Below are positions 8,837 to 16,954 of a stretch of DNA of 64,000 bases, in pieces. Each line of letters begins with the position of its first letter. The stretch's first letter is position 1. The notes under the pieces are model-generated. The model was not told the origin of the DNA. It saw nothing but the letters and a program-made list of their open reading frames with translations, and searched no databases. Both the position numbers and the translations under genes were made by a program. Source of the DNA: Actinocorallia populi (lineage in GTDB: Bacteria; Actinomycetota; Actinomycetes; Streptosporangiales; Streptosporangiaceae); the NCBI RefSeq assembly GCF_002995495.1, contig NZ_PVZV01000001.1, positions 496,001-560,000 on the forward strand, written 5' to 3'.

Positions 8837-9552
8837 GGCCTCCCCTCCCCGGCGGGCGAGGCGCTGTCGGAGACGATCCCGCCGTCGAGCACGTCCACCC
8901 GGCGGGGCAGCCGCGCCGCCAGCTCGCCGTCATGGGTGATGACGATGATCGTCGCGCCGCCCTCGTGCAGCTCGTGGAGCAGCTCCACGATGGACGCCCC
9001 CGTCGCGCTGTCGAGATTGCCGGTCGGTTCGTCCGCCAGCACGATCGCCGGCCTGCCGACGAGGGCGCGGGCGATCGCCACCCGCTGCCGCTCGCCGCCG
9101 GACATCCTGCCCGGCCTGAACCCCGCGCGGTGGGAGAGCCCGACGCGGTCGAGCGCCTCGCGTGCCCGTTCGCGCCGCTCCTTCGCCGCGACGCCCGCGT
9201 ACAGCAGCCCGTCGGCGACGTTCTCCAGCGCGGTCGAGTAGGCGGCCAGGAAGAACTGCTGGAAGACGAAACCGATGTTCCGCGCCCGCAGCGCCGCCAG
9301 CCGCCGGTCGTCGAGCCCGGCGATGTCGACGCCGCCGACCCGGACGGTCCCGGCGCTGGGCCGGTCCAGGGTCCCCATGACGTGCAGGAGCGTCGTCTTC
9401 CCCGAGCCGGACGGCCCCGCGATCGCGACCAGCTCGCCCTTCCGCACGGTCAGGTCCACCCCGCGCAGCGCGGAGACCGGCGGTCGCGACCCGTACAGTT
9501 TGGTGACGCCCGCCAGCTCCAGGACGGCATCCGCTTCCCTCGGCGCGCTCAT
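8833..9552 (-). CDS. ABC transporter ATP-binding protein (MacB/LolD type)
   Basis: 239 residues. Walker [11 protein letters not shown]-loop FVFQQFFL, signature [14 protein letters not shown] and Walker [13 protein letters not shown] are all intact, followed by the H-loop ITHD. The FVFQQ and [10 protein letters not shown] wording is typical of LolD/MacB ATPases that work with FtsX-like permeases. It overlaps its neighbours by 4 bp on both sides (ATGA type), so all three are translationally coupled. The few residues after the H-loop do not form a further domain. Confidence 0.94.
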   Translation of the reverse strand: MSAPREADAVLELAGVTKLYGSRPPVSALRGVDLTVRKGELVAIAGPSGSGKTTLLHVMGTLDRPSAGTVRVGGVDIAGLDDRRLAALRARNIGFVFQQFFLAAYSTALENVADGLLYAGVAAKERRERAREALDRVGLSHRAGFRPGRMSGGERQRVAIARALVGRPAIVLADEPTGNLDSATGASIVELLHELHEGGATIIVITHDGELAARLPRRVDVLDGGIVSDSASPAGEGRP

Positions 9553-10748
9553 GAGGCCGGCACCACCACTCGGTCTCCGGGCGCGAGACCGCCTTCGACC
9601 TGCACGACGCCGCCCGCGTCGTCGAAGAGCCCCAGGGTCACCGGCACCATCTCCTTCGCCCCGGACGGGCCGACCCGCTCGACCGCGTACCCGTTCCCCG
9701 CGACGCCGACGATCGCGGTCACCGGAACGGTCAGCGCGTCCTCGACGCCGTCCACGGTGATCTCCACCTGGACGGGCGCCTCGTCGAGGCCTCCGGCGTC
9801 CTCGGGTTCGTCGAGCTCGATGTGGACGGGGAGTTCCGCGTTCGACGCGCCGGACTGCGAGGTCTGCTCGTCCTCGTTCCCGGCGGTCGACCGGGCGACG
9901 GCGCCGATCCGGGTGACCTTCCCCTTCGTCGTCTTGTTACTGGGAAGGGTGATCTGCACCTTGTCCCCGACCTCGACACCCGTCTGCTGGGACGCGCTCA
10001 GCGCGACCGTCACCTGGCGTCCCGTCCCGGTGGCCTCCAGCACGGGCGCGTCGGGCACGGCGGCCGTCCCGGCCTTGACGAGGGTGCCGCTCACCCGCAG
10101 CGGGCCGGGCAGCGCGACCACGTCGCCCACCTCCAGGACCCCGGTCACCTCGGCGCCAACGTCGTCCTGGAACTCCTCCAGCGCCAGCTCGGTCCGGTAG
10201 CCGAAGTAGTTCGCATCCTCGTCGATCTCCCCCTCGTCGGCATAACCGAGCTCCAGGAGCCCGTTGTTGAGCTGGCGGACGTCCCAGCCGTAGTCGCCCT
10301 GCGAGAGCGACCGGTAGAAGGGCCGGTTCGCGCACAACAACGCCACCGGGTCGTCATCGACCGTGTAGAGGCGCTTCCCGCACCTGATGACGTCACCGGC
10401 GCTCGGCAGCCGCGTGTACGAACCGGCGGCCTTGTTGATCGCGGTGTGCGGCGATCCGTCCGGACGCGCCTTGTAGGTCAACGTCCCGTGGGTGTTGACC
10501 TGCGCGGACAGCGGGCCCCTGCGGACCTCCGCCGTCGCCGTGTCCGCCCCTACGGCGGAGGCGACGGGTTCCTCACCGCCGAACGACCCGCCGTTCAACG
10601 CGGCGGCGCCCACCGCGACGGCCGCGGCGACCACGAGGCCGCCGCCCAGGAACCGCCACCGGGGCCTGCGGCGCCGGCGCGGCGCCCTTTCCTCCTCGCG
10701 GGCGGCGGCAGCCGTTTCCTCACCGGTCGCCGGGATGTGCGTGTCCAT
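9549..10748 (-). CDS. HlyD-like adaptor with peptidoglycan-binding domain
   Basis: 399 residues. It has a cytoplasmic Arg-rich start, a TM helix at about 31-52 and then an exported part. A peptidoglycan_binding_1-like domain (about 148-200: [22 protein letters not shown] and LALEEFQDD) is followed by beta-rich HlyD/MacA-like barrels ([41 protein letters not shown]). It is the membrane-fusion partner of the MacB-like pair; in a monoderm cell it probably links the pump to the wall. First gene of the operon; 38 bp separate it from the upstream lipoprotein gene. Confidence 0.9.
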   Translation of the reverse strand: MDTHIPATGEETAAAAREEERAPRRRRRPRWRFLGGGLVVAAAVAVGAAALNGGSFGGEEPVASAVGADTATAEVRRGPLSAQVNTHGTLTYKARPDGSPHTAINKAAGSYTRLPSAGDVIRCGKRLYTVDDDPVALLCANRPFYRSLSQGDYGWDVRQLNNGLLELGYADEGEIDEDANYFGYRTELALEEFQDDVGAEVTGVLEVGDVVALPGPLRVSGTLVKAGTAAVPDAPVLEATGTGRQVTVALSASQQTGVEVGDKVQITLPSNKTTKGKVTRIGAVARSTAGNEDEQTSQSGASNAELPVHIELDEPEDAGGLDEAPVQVEITVDGVEDALTVPVTAIVGVAGNGYAVERVGPSGAKEMVPVTLGLFDDAGGVVQVEGGLAPGDRVVVPAS

Positions 10749-10786
10749 CTCAGATCACCGTTCTCTCGGAGGTCATCGGGCTTCCG

Positions 10787-11302
10787 TCAGCTCCCGCCGC
10801 CCGGCATGCGGGCCTTGCACGCCTCCTCGGCCTGCTTGAACGCCGGGGATTCCGGGTCGAAACCCATGTCCGGGCTGATCCGGATCCGGCCGCCGTCAGG
10901 GTCGGGGAAGTTCGGGACGCCGTTCTCCCGCATGCAGGAGACGTACTTGAGCATCTGCTCCTGCATCTTGGGATCGCCGCCGTCCGGGCCCGTACCGCCC
11001 GGCGCCAGGTCCTGGCACTTCTTCTGGGCGGCATCGAACGCGCTGCCCTCCATGGCGCCGCCCTCACCGGGACCGCGCTTGATCGTGAACCGTCCGTCCA
11101 CCGGGTCGGGGAAGTCGGGGACGCCGTTCTCGCGCATGCACTGGGCGTACTTGACGCCCTGGTCCTCGCCCTGCGAGGTGCCGCCGTCACCCGCGTTCCG
11201 CGGGGCGGCCCGGTCGGCGCCGTCATCGCCGCAACCGCTGAGCACGAGCCCCAGGAACAGGGCCATGGCCGGCAGGAGGCGGGAGGTCTTCAGGATCGGC
11301 AT
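10787..11302 (-). CDS. Lipoprotein with duplicated CMRENGVP module
   Basis: 171 residues. Signal peptide with lipobox LVLSGC, Cys about 23, then a Gly/Asp-rich spacer. Two copies of a 50-residue module follow: YAQCMRENGVPDFPDP then FTIKRGPG to KKCQDLAPGG, and YVSCMRENGVPNFPDP then RIRISPDMG to EACKARMPGG. Each has two cysteines that could form a disulfide. Lipoproteins with this motif are common in actinomycetes and unassigned. ATG 11302 has AAGGAG 8 nt upstream; a GTG just before it is less likely. It is probably co-transcribed with the exporter operon and divergent from the two-component genes. Confidence 0.85.
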   Translation of the reverse strand: MPILKTSRLLPAMALFLGLVLSGCGDDGADRAAPRNAGDGGTSQGEDQGVKYAQCMRENGVPDFPDPVDGRFTIKRGPGEGGAMEGSAFDAAQKKCQDLAPGGTGPDGGDPKMQEQMLKYVSCMRENGVPNFPDPDGGRIRISPDMGFDPESPAFKQAEEACKARMPGGGS

Positions 11303-11353
11303 CACGTGGTCTCCTTGATCGGAATCGCTCCGTGGAGGTTTCTACGCGGCGGC

Positions 11354-11420
11354 CGGTCACAGGCCGGTCCGCCCGGCCATGACCCCGCTGTGACCGGGGG
11401 CTGTGACCGCGCTGCGACCG
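11354..11420. promoter_or_regulatory. Repeated CTGTGACCG boxes, likely response-regulator sites
   Basis: Three direct copies of GCTGYGACCG occur at 11387-11396, 11400-11409 and 11411-11420, plus one inverted copy CGGTCACAG at 11354-11362. They sit in the divergent gap between the lipoprotein gene and the OmpR-type regulator gene. Direct repeats 11-13 bp apart match how OmpR/PhoB dimers bind. Assignment to the adjacent regulator is inference. Confidence 0.6.
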
Positions 11421-11466
11421 CCTCTCGGGCAGTCTGTCGGGGAGGAGAGCGGCGAAGGGCGGGGCG

Positions 11467-12120
11467 ATGCGGGTCCTGGTGGTCGAGGACCAGGTGGAAC
11501 TGGCCGACTCGGTGGCGCGGGTGCTGCGCCGCGAGGGCATGGCCGTGGACGTGGCGTACGACGGCGCGGACGCGCTGGAACGGGCGGTCACCGTCGACTA
11601 CGACGTGGTCGTCCTGGACCGCGACCTGCCGGGCATCCACGGCGACGACGTCTGCCGCTCGCTCGTCGGGCGGGCGTCCGGGACGCGGGTGCTGATGCTC
11701 ACCGCCTCCGCCACGATCGGCGACCGGGTCGAGGGCCTCAACCTGGGCGCGGACGACTACCTGCCCAAGCCCTTCGCCTACGCGGAGCTGATCGCCCGGA
11801 TCCGCGCGGTCGGCCGCCGCCCGCCCGTCGCGACCCCGCCCGTCCTGACGCACGGCGACCTGGCGCTCGACCCGGCCAGGCGGGTGGTGTTCCGGGGCGG
11901 GGTGCGGCTGGCGCTCAGCCCGAAGGAGTTCTCCCTGCTGGAGTACCTGCTGGCGGCGCGGGGCCGGGCGGTGCCGGCCGAGGAGCTGCTCGAACGGGTC
12001 TGGGACGAGGCGGCCGACCCGTTCACCACGACCGTCAAGTCGACCGTCAACCGGCTGCGGCAGAAACTCGGCGAACCCGCGCTCATCGAGACCGTCCCCC
12101 GCGGCGGCTACCGGATCTGA
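11467..12120 (+). CDS. OmpR/PhoB-family response regulator
   Basis: 217 residues. Receiver: acidic pair ED in VLVVEDQVELAD (residues 7-8), phospho-acceptor Asp in DVVVLDRDLPG (note Arg after the Asp), Thr in MLTASA, Lys in LPKPFAY. Winged-helix domain from about 125: LSPKEFSLLEYLLAARG and VKSTVNRLRQKLG, ending VPRGGYRI. It is followed after 6 bp by its kinase. It probably binds the CTGTGACCG boxes just upstream and controls the divergent lipoprotein and exporter operon. Confidence 0.95.
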   Translation: MRVLVVEDQVELADSVARVLRREGMAVDVAYDGADALERAVTVDYDVVVLDRDLPGIHGDDVCRSLVGRASGTRVLMLTASATIGDRVEGLNLGADDYLPKPFAYAELIARIRAVGRRPPVATPPVLTHGDLALDPARRVVFRGGVRLALSPKEFSLLEYLLAARGRAVPAEELLERVWDEAADPFTTTVKSTVNRLRQKLGEPALIETVPRGGYRI

Positions 12121-12126
12121 GGCATC

Positions 12127-13290
12127 ATGCGCGTCTCCGTCCGCACCCGGCTCACCCTGCTCCACGCGGTGCTGTTCACCGTCTCGGGCGCGGTCCTGCT
12201 CGGCATCCTCTACCTGCTGGTGCTCCGCTCCCGCCGACCCTTCAGAATCCTCCTCAACAGGCCGCCGGCCGAGCTGGAACCGTTCCCGACGCTGCCCTCC
12301 CTGCCGTCGATCGCCGCGCAGCAGGCCGAGCACGACGCGCAGCGCCAGGAGGAGCTGACGCAGCTGCTCACCCAGTCCGGGATCGCGCTGGCGATCACGG
12401 CGGTGCTCTCGCTCGTGCTGAGCTGGGTGCTCGCGGGACGCATCCTGCGCCCGCTGCGCGCCATGACCGCGACCGTCCAGCGGATCTCGGCCCGCAACCT
12501 GCACGAGCGGCTCGCCGCCGACGGCCCCGCCGACGAGCTGAAGGACCTGTCCGACACGATCGACGGGCTGCTCGTCCGGCTGGAGGCCGCGCTGGACGCG
12601 CACAAGCGTTTCGTCGCCAACGCCGCGCACGAGCTGCGCACCCCGCTCACCCTCGAACACGCCCTGATCGAGGAGACGCTGCTGGACCGGGAGGCCGGCG
12701 TCCCCGAGTTCCGCGCGTCGTTCGAACGCGTCCTGGAGATCTGCCGCCAGCAGGGCAGACTGCTGGAATCGCTGCTCACCCTGACCACCGGCGAACGCGG
12801 CCTCGACCGCAAGGAACCCGTCGATCTCGCCGACCGCGCCGAACGCGCCCTGCTCCCGGCCCGTCTGGAGGCCGAGCGGCGCGGCCTGCGCCTGGACGCC
12901 CGGCTCGCCGCCGCACCGGTCTCCGGCGATCCCGAACTGGTCGAGCGGCTCGTCGCCAACCTCCTGGACAACGCCGTCGCCTACAACGTCCCCGACGGCC
13001 GGGTGCGGATCACGACCGGGACCAGGGACGGCAGGGCGCTCGTGACCGTCGTCAACACCGGCGCCCCCGTGCCCCCCGACCGCGTCGGCCTGCTCTTCGA
13101 ACCCTTCCAGCGCCTCGACCGCGCCCGCGGCCGGGACGGCCACCACGGCCTCGGCCTGTCGATCGTCCGCGCCATCGCCGCCGCCCACGACGCGACCGCC
13201 GCCGCGCGGGCCCGCCCGGACGGCGGCCTGTCCGTGGAGGTCTCCTTCCCGGCGACCCCTCCCGCGAGCCGACCGTCCTGGTCGGCCTGA
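12127..13290 (+). CDS. Sensor histidine kinase
   Basis: 387 residues. TM helices at about 10-33 and 85-105 with a short Pro-rich outer loop, HAMP domain (RILRPLRAMTATVQRISARNLHERL), H-box AAHELRTPLTLE (His-168), N-box NLLDNAVAYN, and G-box HHGLGLSIVRAIAAAHDA. The loop of about 50 residues is too small for a large ligand domain, which suggests sensing in or at the membrane. Together with the regulator and the divergent exporter this resembles envelope or antimicrobial-peptide stress modules. Confidence 0.94.
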   Translation: MRVSVRTRLTLLHAVLFTVSGAVLLGILYLLVLRSRRPFRILLNRPPAELEPFPTLPSLPSIAAQQAEHDAQRQEELTQLLTQSGIALAITAVLSLVLSWVLAGRILRPLRAMTATVQRISARNLHERLAADGPADELKDLSDTIDGLLVRLEAALDAHKRFVANAAHELRTPLTLEHALIEETLLDREAGVPEFRASFERVLEICRQQGRLLESLLTLTTGERGLDRKEPVDLADRAERALLPARLEAERRGLRLDARLAAAPVSGDPELVERLVANLLDNAVAYNVPDGRVRITTGTRDGRALVTVVNTGAPVPPDRVGLLFEPFQRLDRARGRDGHHGLGLSIVRAIAAAHDATAAARARPDGGLSVEVSFPATPPASRPSWSA

Positions 13291-13365
13291 CCACCCTGGT
13301 CGACCTGACCGGTTGGCACGTCCGGCACGTCCGGTGCGCCGGGCACGTTCGGTGTGCGTCCGGGC

Positions 13366-13953
13366 TCAGACGAGGCGGTCGACCAGAGAGTGCATCTGGT
13401 CGCGGAAGTACCGGCGGGTGTCGGGGTCGTCCGCGCGCCGCTGCTCTCCGGCCCGGTCCGGCAGCCCGCCGTGCACGAAACCGCGCGCCGACCACATGAG
13501 CAGCCAGCCGAGGAACCGGAGGTCGAGGTCCAGCCGCACGCCCTCCCACGCCTGGGCGGTCAGCACCGTCAGCAGCGGAGGCACGAACTCCTCCTCGGGA
13601 AAGGTGAGGTCCACCGCGTCCTTGAGCGCCCGCTGCTCCCACAGCCCCGGGACCTCCGGGTGGCTGAAGACGAAGTCGAGAAAGGCGTCCACAAGGTGAT
13701 GCAGCCCCGCCACGTCGTGCGGAGTCTCCTTCATCGCCTCCTGCAGGTGGGCCAGATCCCTGTCGGAGAACCGGGCGATCACGGCGCGGTAGATCTTCTC
13801 CTTCCCCTCCCGCATCAGGGAGGACTCCTGGCTTCCCCGCCCCACGGCGGCGGCGATCAGCTCGAGGTCCGTCCCGTCGTATCCCAGCTCCGCGAACAGC
13901 CTCCCCGCCGTCTCCAGAACCCGCTCGTCCATTTCCTTCGTCCAAGGGTCCAC
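13366..13953 (-). CDS. TetR-family transcriptional regulator
   Basis: 195 residues. The N-terminal HTH is somewhat divergent: ERVLETAGRLFAELGYDGTDLELIAAAVG, where the usual recognition helix (VSKGTLYHHF-like) is replaced by RGSQESSLMREGKEKIY. The rest is a helical ligand-binding domain. GTG 13953 has GGAGG 6 nt upstream; ATG 13932 is a possible alternative. It is convergent with the kinase gene and divergent from the MerR gene. The weak recognition helix makes its DNA binding uncertain. Confidence 0.82.
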   Translation of the reverse strand: MDPWTKEMDERVLETAGRLFAELGYDGTDLELIAAAVGRGSQESSLMREGKEKIYRAVIARFSDRDLAHLQEAMKETPHDVAGLHHLVDAFLDFVFSHPEVPGLWEQRALKDAVDLTFPEEEFVPPLLTVLTAQAWEGVRLDLDLRFLGWLLMWSARGFVHGGLPDRAGEQRRADDPDTRRYFRDQMHSLVDRLV

Positions 13954-14152
13954 AGCACCCCTCCGCTCTTCACCCCTTCAACACCGCCCCGGCGCCCGTT
14001 TCCTCCGGCGCGAAATCAAAAGAACGCCCCATTTGAGTCATGTCCCGGTACGGGCCGAATCCCGCTACCGCCCACCCGCACGCCGGAAAAGAATCGGTGG
14101 GCCGGTCTCCCGCGCCCTCCTCTCCGCCTGAACAGGTGCCGGAAAAATGGAC

Positions 14153-14183
14153 TTGAGTCTCCAGTGAGGGGAGAGCCCAGGGT
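14153..14183 (+). promoter_or_regulatory. MerR-type promoter of the merR-like gene
   Basis: TTGAGT (14153-14158), a 19-bp spacer, then CAGGGT (14178-14183). The overlong spacer is the mark of promoters that MerR proteins untwist. The spacer holds CTCCAGT and GGGGAG, an imperfect dyad. Transcription would start at about 14190, next to ATG 14191. Probably autoregulated. Confidence 0.55.
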
Positions 14184-14190
14184 GGAGGAC

Positions 14191-15129
14191 ATGGACGGCG
14201 AGCACCTGTACACGATCGGAGAGCTGGCCCGGCGGACCGGGCTGACGGTCAAGACGATCCGGTTCTACTCCGACAGCGGTGTGGTGCCGCCGGCCGACCG
14301 CAGTCCCGCCGGCTACCGGCTCTACGGCCTGGACGCCCTGGCGCGCCTGGACCTGGTGCGGACGCTGCGCGAACTCGGGTTCGACCTGGCGACGGTCCGG
14401 CGGGTGCTGGACCGCCGGGTCTCGGTACCCGAGATCGCCGCGGCGCACGCCGAGGCCCTGGACGTGCAGATCCGCACGTTGCGCACGCGCAGGGCGGTGC
14501 TGAGGACGGTGGCCCGACGCGGGTCCGACCCCGAGGAGATGAAACTGATGCACAGACTGGCCCGGTTGTCCGCCGAGGAACGCGAGCGGATCATCCACGA
14601 GTTCGTCGACGAGGCCTTCGCGGACCTCGACGCCAACCCCGAGTTCGTGGCGATGCTGCGCTCGGCCGTGCCGGAACTGCCCGACGACCCCGCCCCCGAG
14701 CAGGTCGAGGCCTGGGTGGAGCTGGCCGAACTCGTCCAGGACCCCGGCTTCCGCGCCTCCGTCCGGCGCATGGCCGAACACCAGGCCGCCGCCCGCGCCG
14801 AAGGCGACCGGACCGGCCTCCACCACGAGCTCACCGAGCAGATCCGCGAACGCGTCACATCCGCCCGCGCCTCCGGCATCGACCCCGCCTCCGCCGCGGC
14901 CCGCGCTCCCCTCGCCGAGATCATCGCCCTCTACGGCGCCACCTTCGGCAAGCCCGACTCCCCCGAGTACCGCGCCGACCTCCTGACCCGCGTGGAAACC
15001 GCCAACGACCCCCGTACCGAGCGCTACTTCCAGCTCCTCGCCACCATCAACGGCCGCCCCCCGGTCCCCACCCTGGTCCCCGTCTTCGACTGGCTCGTCC
15101 AAGCCCTCCGCCACCACCCCGCCCCGTAA
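14191..15129 (+). CDS. MerR-family transcriptional regulator
   Basis: 312 residues. The MerR HTH opens with YTIGELARRTGLTVKTIRFY and GYRLYGLDALARLDLVRTLRELGF, followed by the dimerisation helix (about 80-115). The C-terminal 190 residues are helical and acidic and probably bind a ligand; no Cys cluster, so not a metal or SoxR-type sensor. Start: ATG 14191 fits a leaderless mRNA from the promoter above; GTG 14182 has a GGGGAG upstream and would add three residues. It is convergent with leuC; targets unknown. Confidence 0.9.
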   Translation: MDGEHLYTIGELARRTGLTVKTIRFYSDSGVVPPADRSPAGYRLYGLDALARLDLVRTLRELGFDLATVRRVLDRRVSVPEIAAAHAEALDVQIRTLRTRRAVLRTVARRGSDPEEMKLMHRLARLSAEERERIIHEFVDEAFADLDANPEFVAMLRSAVPELPDDPAPEQVEAWVELAELVQDPGFRASVRRMAEHQAAARAEGDRTGLHHELTEQIRERVTSARASGIDPASAAARAPLAEIIALYGATFGKPDSPEYRADLLTRVETANDPRTERYFQLLATINGRPPVPTLVPVFDWLVQALRHHPAP

Positions 15130-15133
15130 CCCC

Positions 15134-15370
15134 GGAGCGGCGGAATCCCACCCCGAAGCGTCCCGAAACCGTAGAACCGACCCCGCCGCCCTCCGGAGTC
15201 GCGGAGCCCGCGAAGCATCCCGGAGCGGCGGGGCCTCCACCTCGTAGCCGTGGAGCGCCTCGGAGCGGCAGAGCCGCTGCTTCGCGGCATTCCCGGAGCG
15301 GTAGAGCCTTCGTGCCGCGGTGCCGCGGTGCCGCGGAACCGTGGAGGCTCTGCTTCGCCGCTCCTTTTCG
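15134..15370. repeat. Degenerate GC-rich repeats between merR-like gene and leuC
   Basis: The gene-free stretch holds many variants of CGGAGCGGCRGAGCC and GCTTCGCGGC with their complements (CGAAGC, GAAGCATCCCGGAG, GTGCCGCGGTGCCGCGGTGCCGCGG). No frame here looks coding on either strand. It looks like decayed, partly palindromic repeats. It occupies the place where leuD usually follows leuC. Confidence 0.5.
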
Positions 15371-15409
15371 TCACGGGCGGGTGCTCGGACGGCGGGTGGT
15401 GCCGGCCGG

Positions 15410-16810
15410 TCAGGCGGGGAGGTCGGAGGGGGCGGAGAGGCGGCCGGTGACGGCGGTGGCGGCGGCCACCTGGGGGGAGACGAGGTGGGTGCGGGCGCCT
15501 TTGCCCTGGCGGCCTTCGAAGTTGCGGTTGGAGGTGGAGGCGCTGCGGTGGCCGGCGGGGAGCTTGTCGGGATTCATGCCCTGGCACATGGAGCAGCCGG
15601 GGTGGCGCCACTCGGCGCCCGCGGCGGTGAAGACGCGGTCCAGGCCCTCCTGTTCGGCCTGGAGCTTGATCTTGACGGAGCCGGGGACGACCAGCATGCG
15701 GACGTGGTCGGCGACGCGGCGGCCGCGCAGGAGGGCGGCGGCGGCGCGGAGGTCCTCGATGCGGCCGTTGGTGCAGGAGCCGAGGAAGACCGTGTCGATC
15801 CGGATGTCCTTCAGAGGGGTGCCGGGGGCCAGGTCCATGTAGGCGAGCGCCTTCTCGGCGGCGTCGCGTTCGGCCGGGTCGGAGAGGTCCGCCGGGTCGG
15901 GGACGTTCGCGTGGAGGGGGACGCCCTGGGCGGGATTGGTGCCCCATGTCGCGAACGGGGTCAGGGAGGCGGCGTCGATGACGACCTCCCGGTCGAAGAC
16001 GGCGTCGCCGTCGGTGCGCAACGTCTTCCAGTACGCCAGTGCCTCGTCCCACGCGGCGCCTTCGGGAGCGTGCGGGCGTCCCCGGAGGTAGGCGAAGGTC
16101 GTCTCGTCGGGGGCGATCATCCCGGCACGTGCGCCCGCTTCGACGGACATGTTGCAGACCGTCATGCGGCCTTCCATCGACAGGGTGCGGATCGCCTCGC
16201 CGCGGTACTCGATGACGTGGCCCTGGCCGCCGCCGGTGCCGATCTCGGCGATGACCGCCAGGATGACGTCCTTGGCCGTGACGCCCGGTCCGAGCTCACC
16301 CTCGACCGTCACGGACATCGTCCTGAAGGGCGTTCCGGAGAGCGTCTGGGTGGCCAGGACGTGCTGGACCTCGCTGGTCCCGATGCCGAAGGCCAGCGCG
16401 CCGAACGCGCCGAGGGTGGCGGTGTGCGAGTCGCCGCAGACGATCGCCATGCCGGGCTGGACCAGGCCGAGCTGCGGCGCCATGACGTGCACGATGCCCT
16501 GGTCGGGATCCTTCAGCGAGTGGATGCGGATCCCTGACCCGGCGCAGTTGGCGCGGAGCGTCTCCAGCTGGACGCGGGAGAGCGGGTCGGCGATGACGTC
16601 GACGTCGTCGGTGGGGACGTTGTGGTCCTCCGTCGCGATCGTCAGGTCGGGCCGCCGCACGGGCAGGCCCGCCGTGCGCAGCCCTTCGAAGGCCTGCGGG
16701 CTGCTCACCTCGTGCAGGAGATGGAGGTCGATGTAGACCAGGTCGGGTCGTCCCGCGGCGCGGTGGACGACGTGCCGTTCCCAGATCTTGTGTGCGAGGG
16801 TCTGGCCCAC
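15410..16810 (-). CDS. leuC: 3-isopropylmalate dehydratase large subunit
   Basis: Isomerises 2- to 3-isopropylmalate in leucine synthesis, with LeuD as small subunit. 466 residues, the usual length. The 4Fe-4S ligands are Cys-346 (GSCTNG), Cys-406 and Cys-409 ([13 protein letters not shown]); [14 protein letters not shown] and the C-terminal [10 protein letters not shown] are also present. GTG 16810 ([11 protein letters not shown]) has AGGAGG 6 nt upstream; an ATG at 16837 lies too early. No leuD follows: downstream are repeats and a convergent regulator. All catalytic motifs are intact, so the gene itself looks functional. Confidence 0.95.
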   Translation of the reverse strand: MGQTLAHKIWERHVVHRAAGRPDLVYIDLHLLHEVSSPQAFEGLRTAGLPVRRPDLTIATEDHNVPTDDVDVIADPLSRVQLETLRANCAGSGIRIHSLKDPDQGIVHVMAPQLGLVQPGMAIVCGDSHTATLGAFGALAFGIGTSEVQHVLATQTLSGTPFRTMSVTVEGELGPGVTAKDVILAVIAEIGTGGGQGHVIEYRGEAIRTLSMEGRMTVCNMSVEAGARAGMIAPDETTFAYLRGRPHAPEGAAWDEALAYWKTLRTDGDAVFDREVVIDAASLTPFATWGTNPAQGVPLHANVPDPADLSDPAERDAAEKALAYMDLAPGTPLKDIRIDTVFLGSCTNGRIEDLRAAAALLRGRRVADHVRMLVVPGSVKIKLQAEQEGLDRVFTAAGAEWRHPGCSMCQGMNPDKLPAGHRSASTSNRNFEGRQGKGARTHLVSPQVAAATAVTGRLSAPSDLPA

Positions 16811-16898
16811 GGGCTTCCTCCTGCCGAGGTGTCTCATGGAATGAGACGCCGGTCCCGGATCGCGGCCATCTTACGAGAAAAGTCTGATCTTTGATAGA

Positions 16899-16951
16899 GA
16901 GGCTTCGACCCCGCTTGCCCTCCTTGAAGGACGAGCGGGGATCGAAGCCTC
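16899..16951 (-). terminator. Long hairpin between ABC exporter and leuC
   Basis: Arms GAGGCTTCGACCCCGCT (16899-16915) and AGCGGGGATCGAAGCCTC (16934-16951) pair over 17 bp with one bulge; TTGAT and ATCAA flanks extend it. The loop holds a second small dyad, TCCTT-G-AAGGA. It starts at the exporter stop codon and ends about 90 bp before leuC. It is probably the exporter terminator; a leader role for leuC cannot be excluded because no U-run follows. Confidence 0.6.
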
Positions 16952-16954
16952 TGA

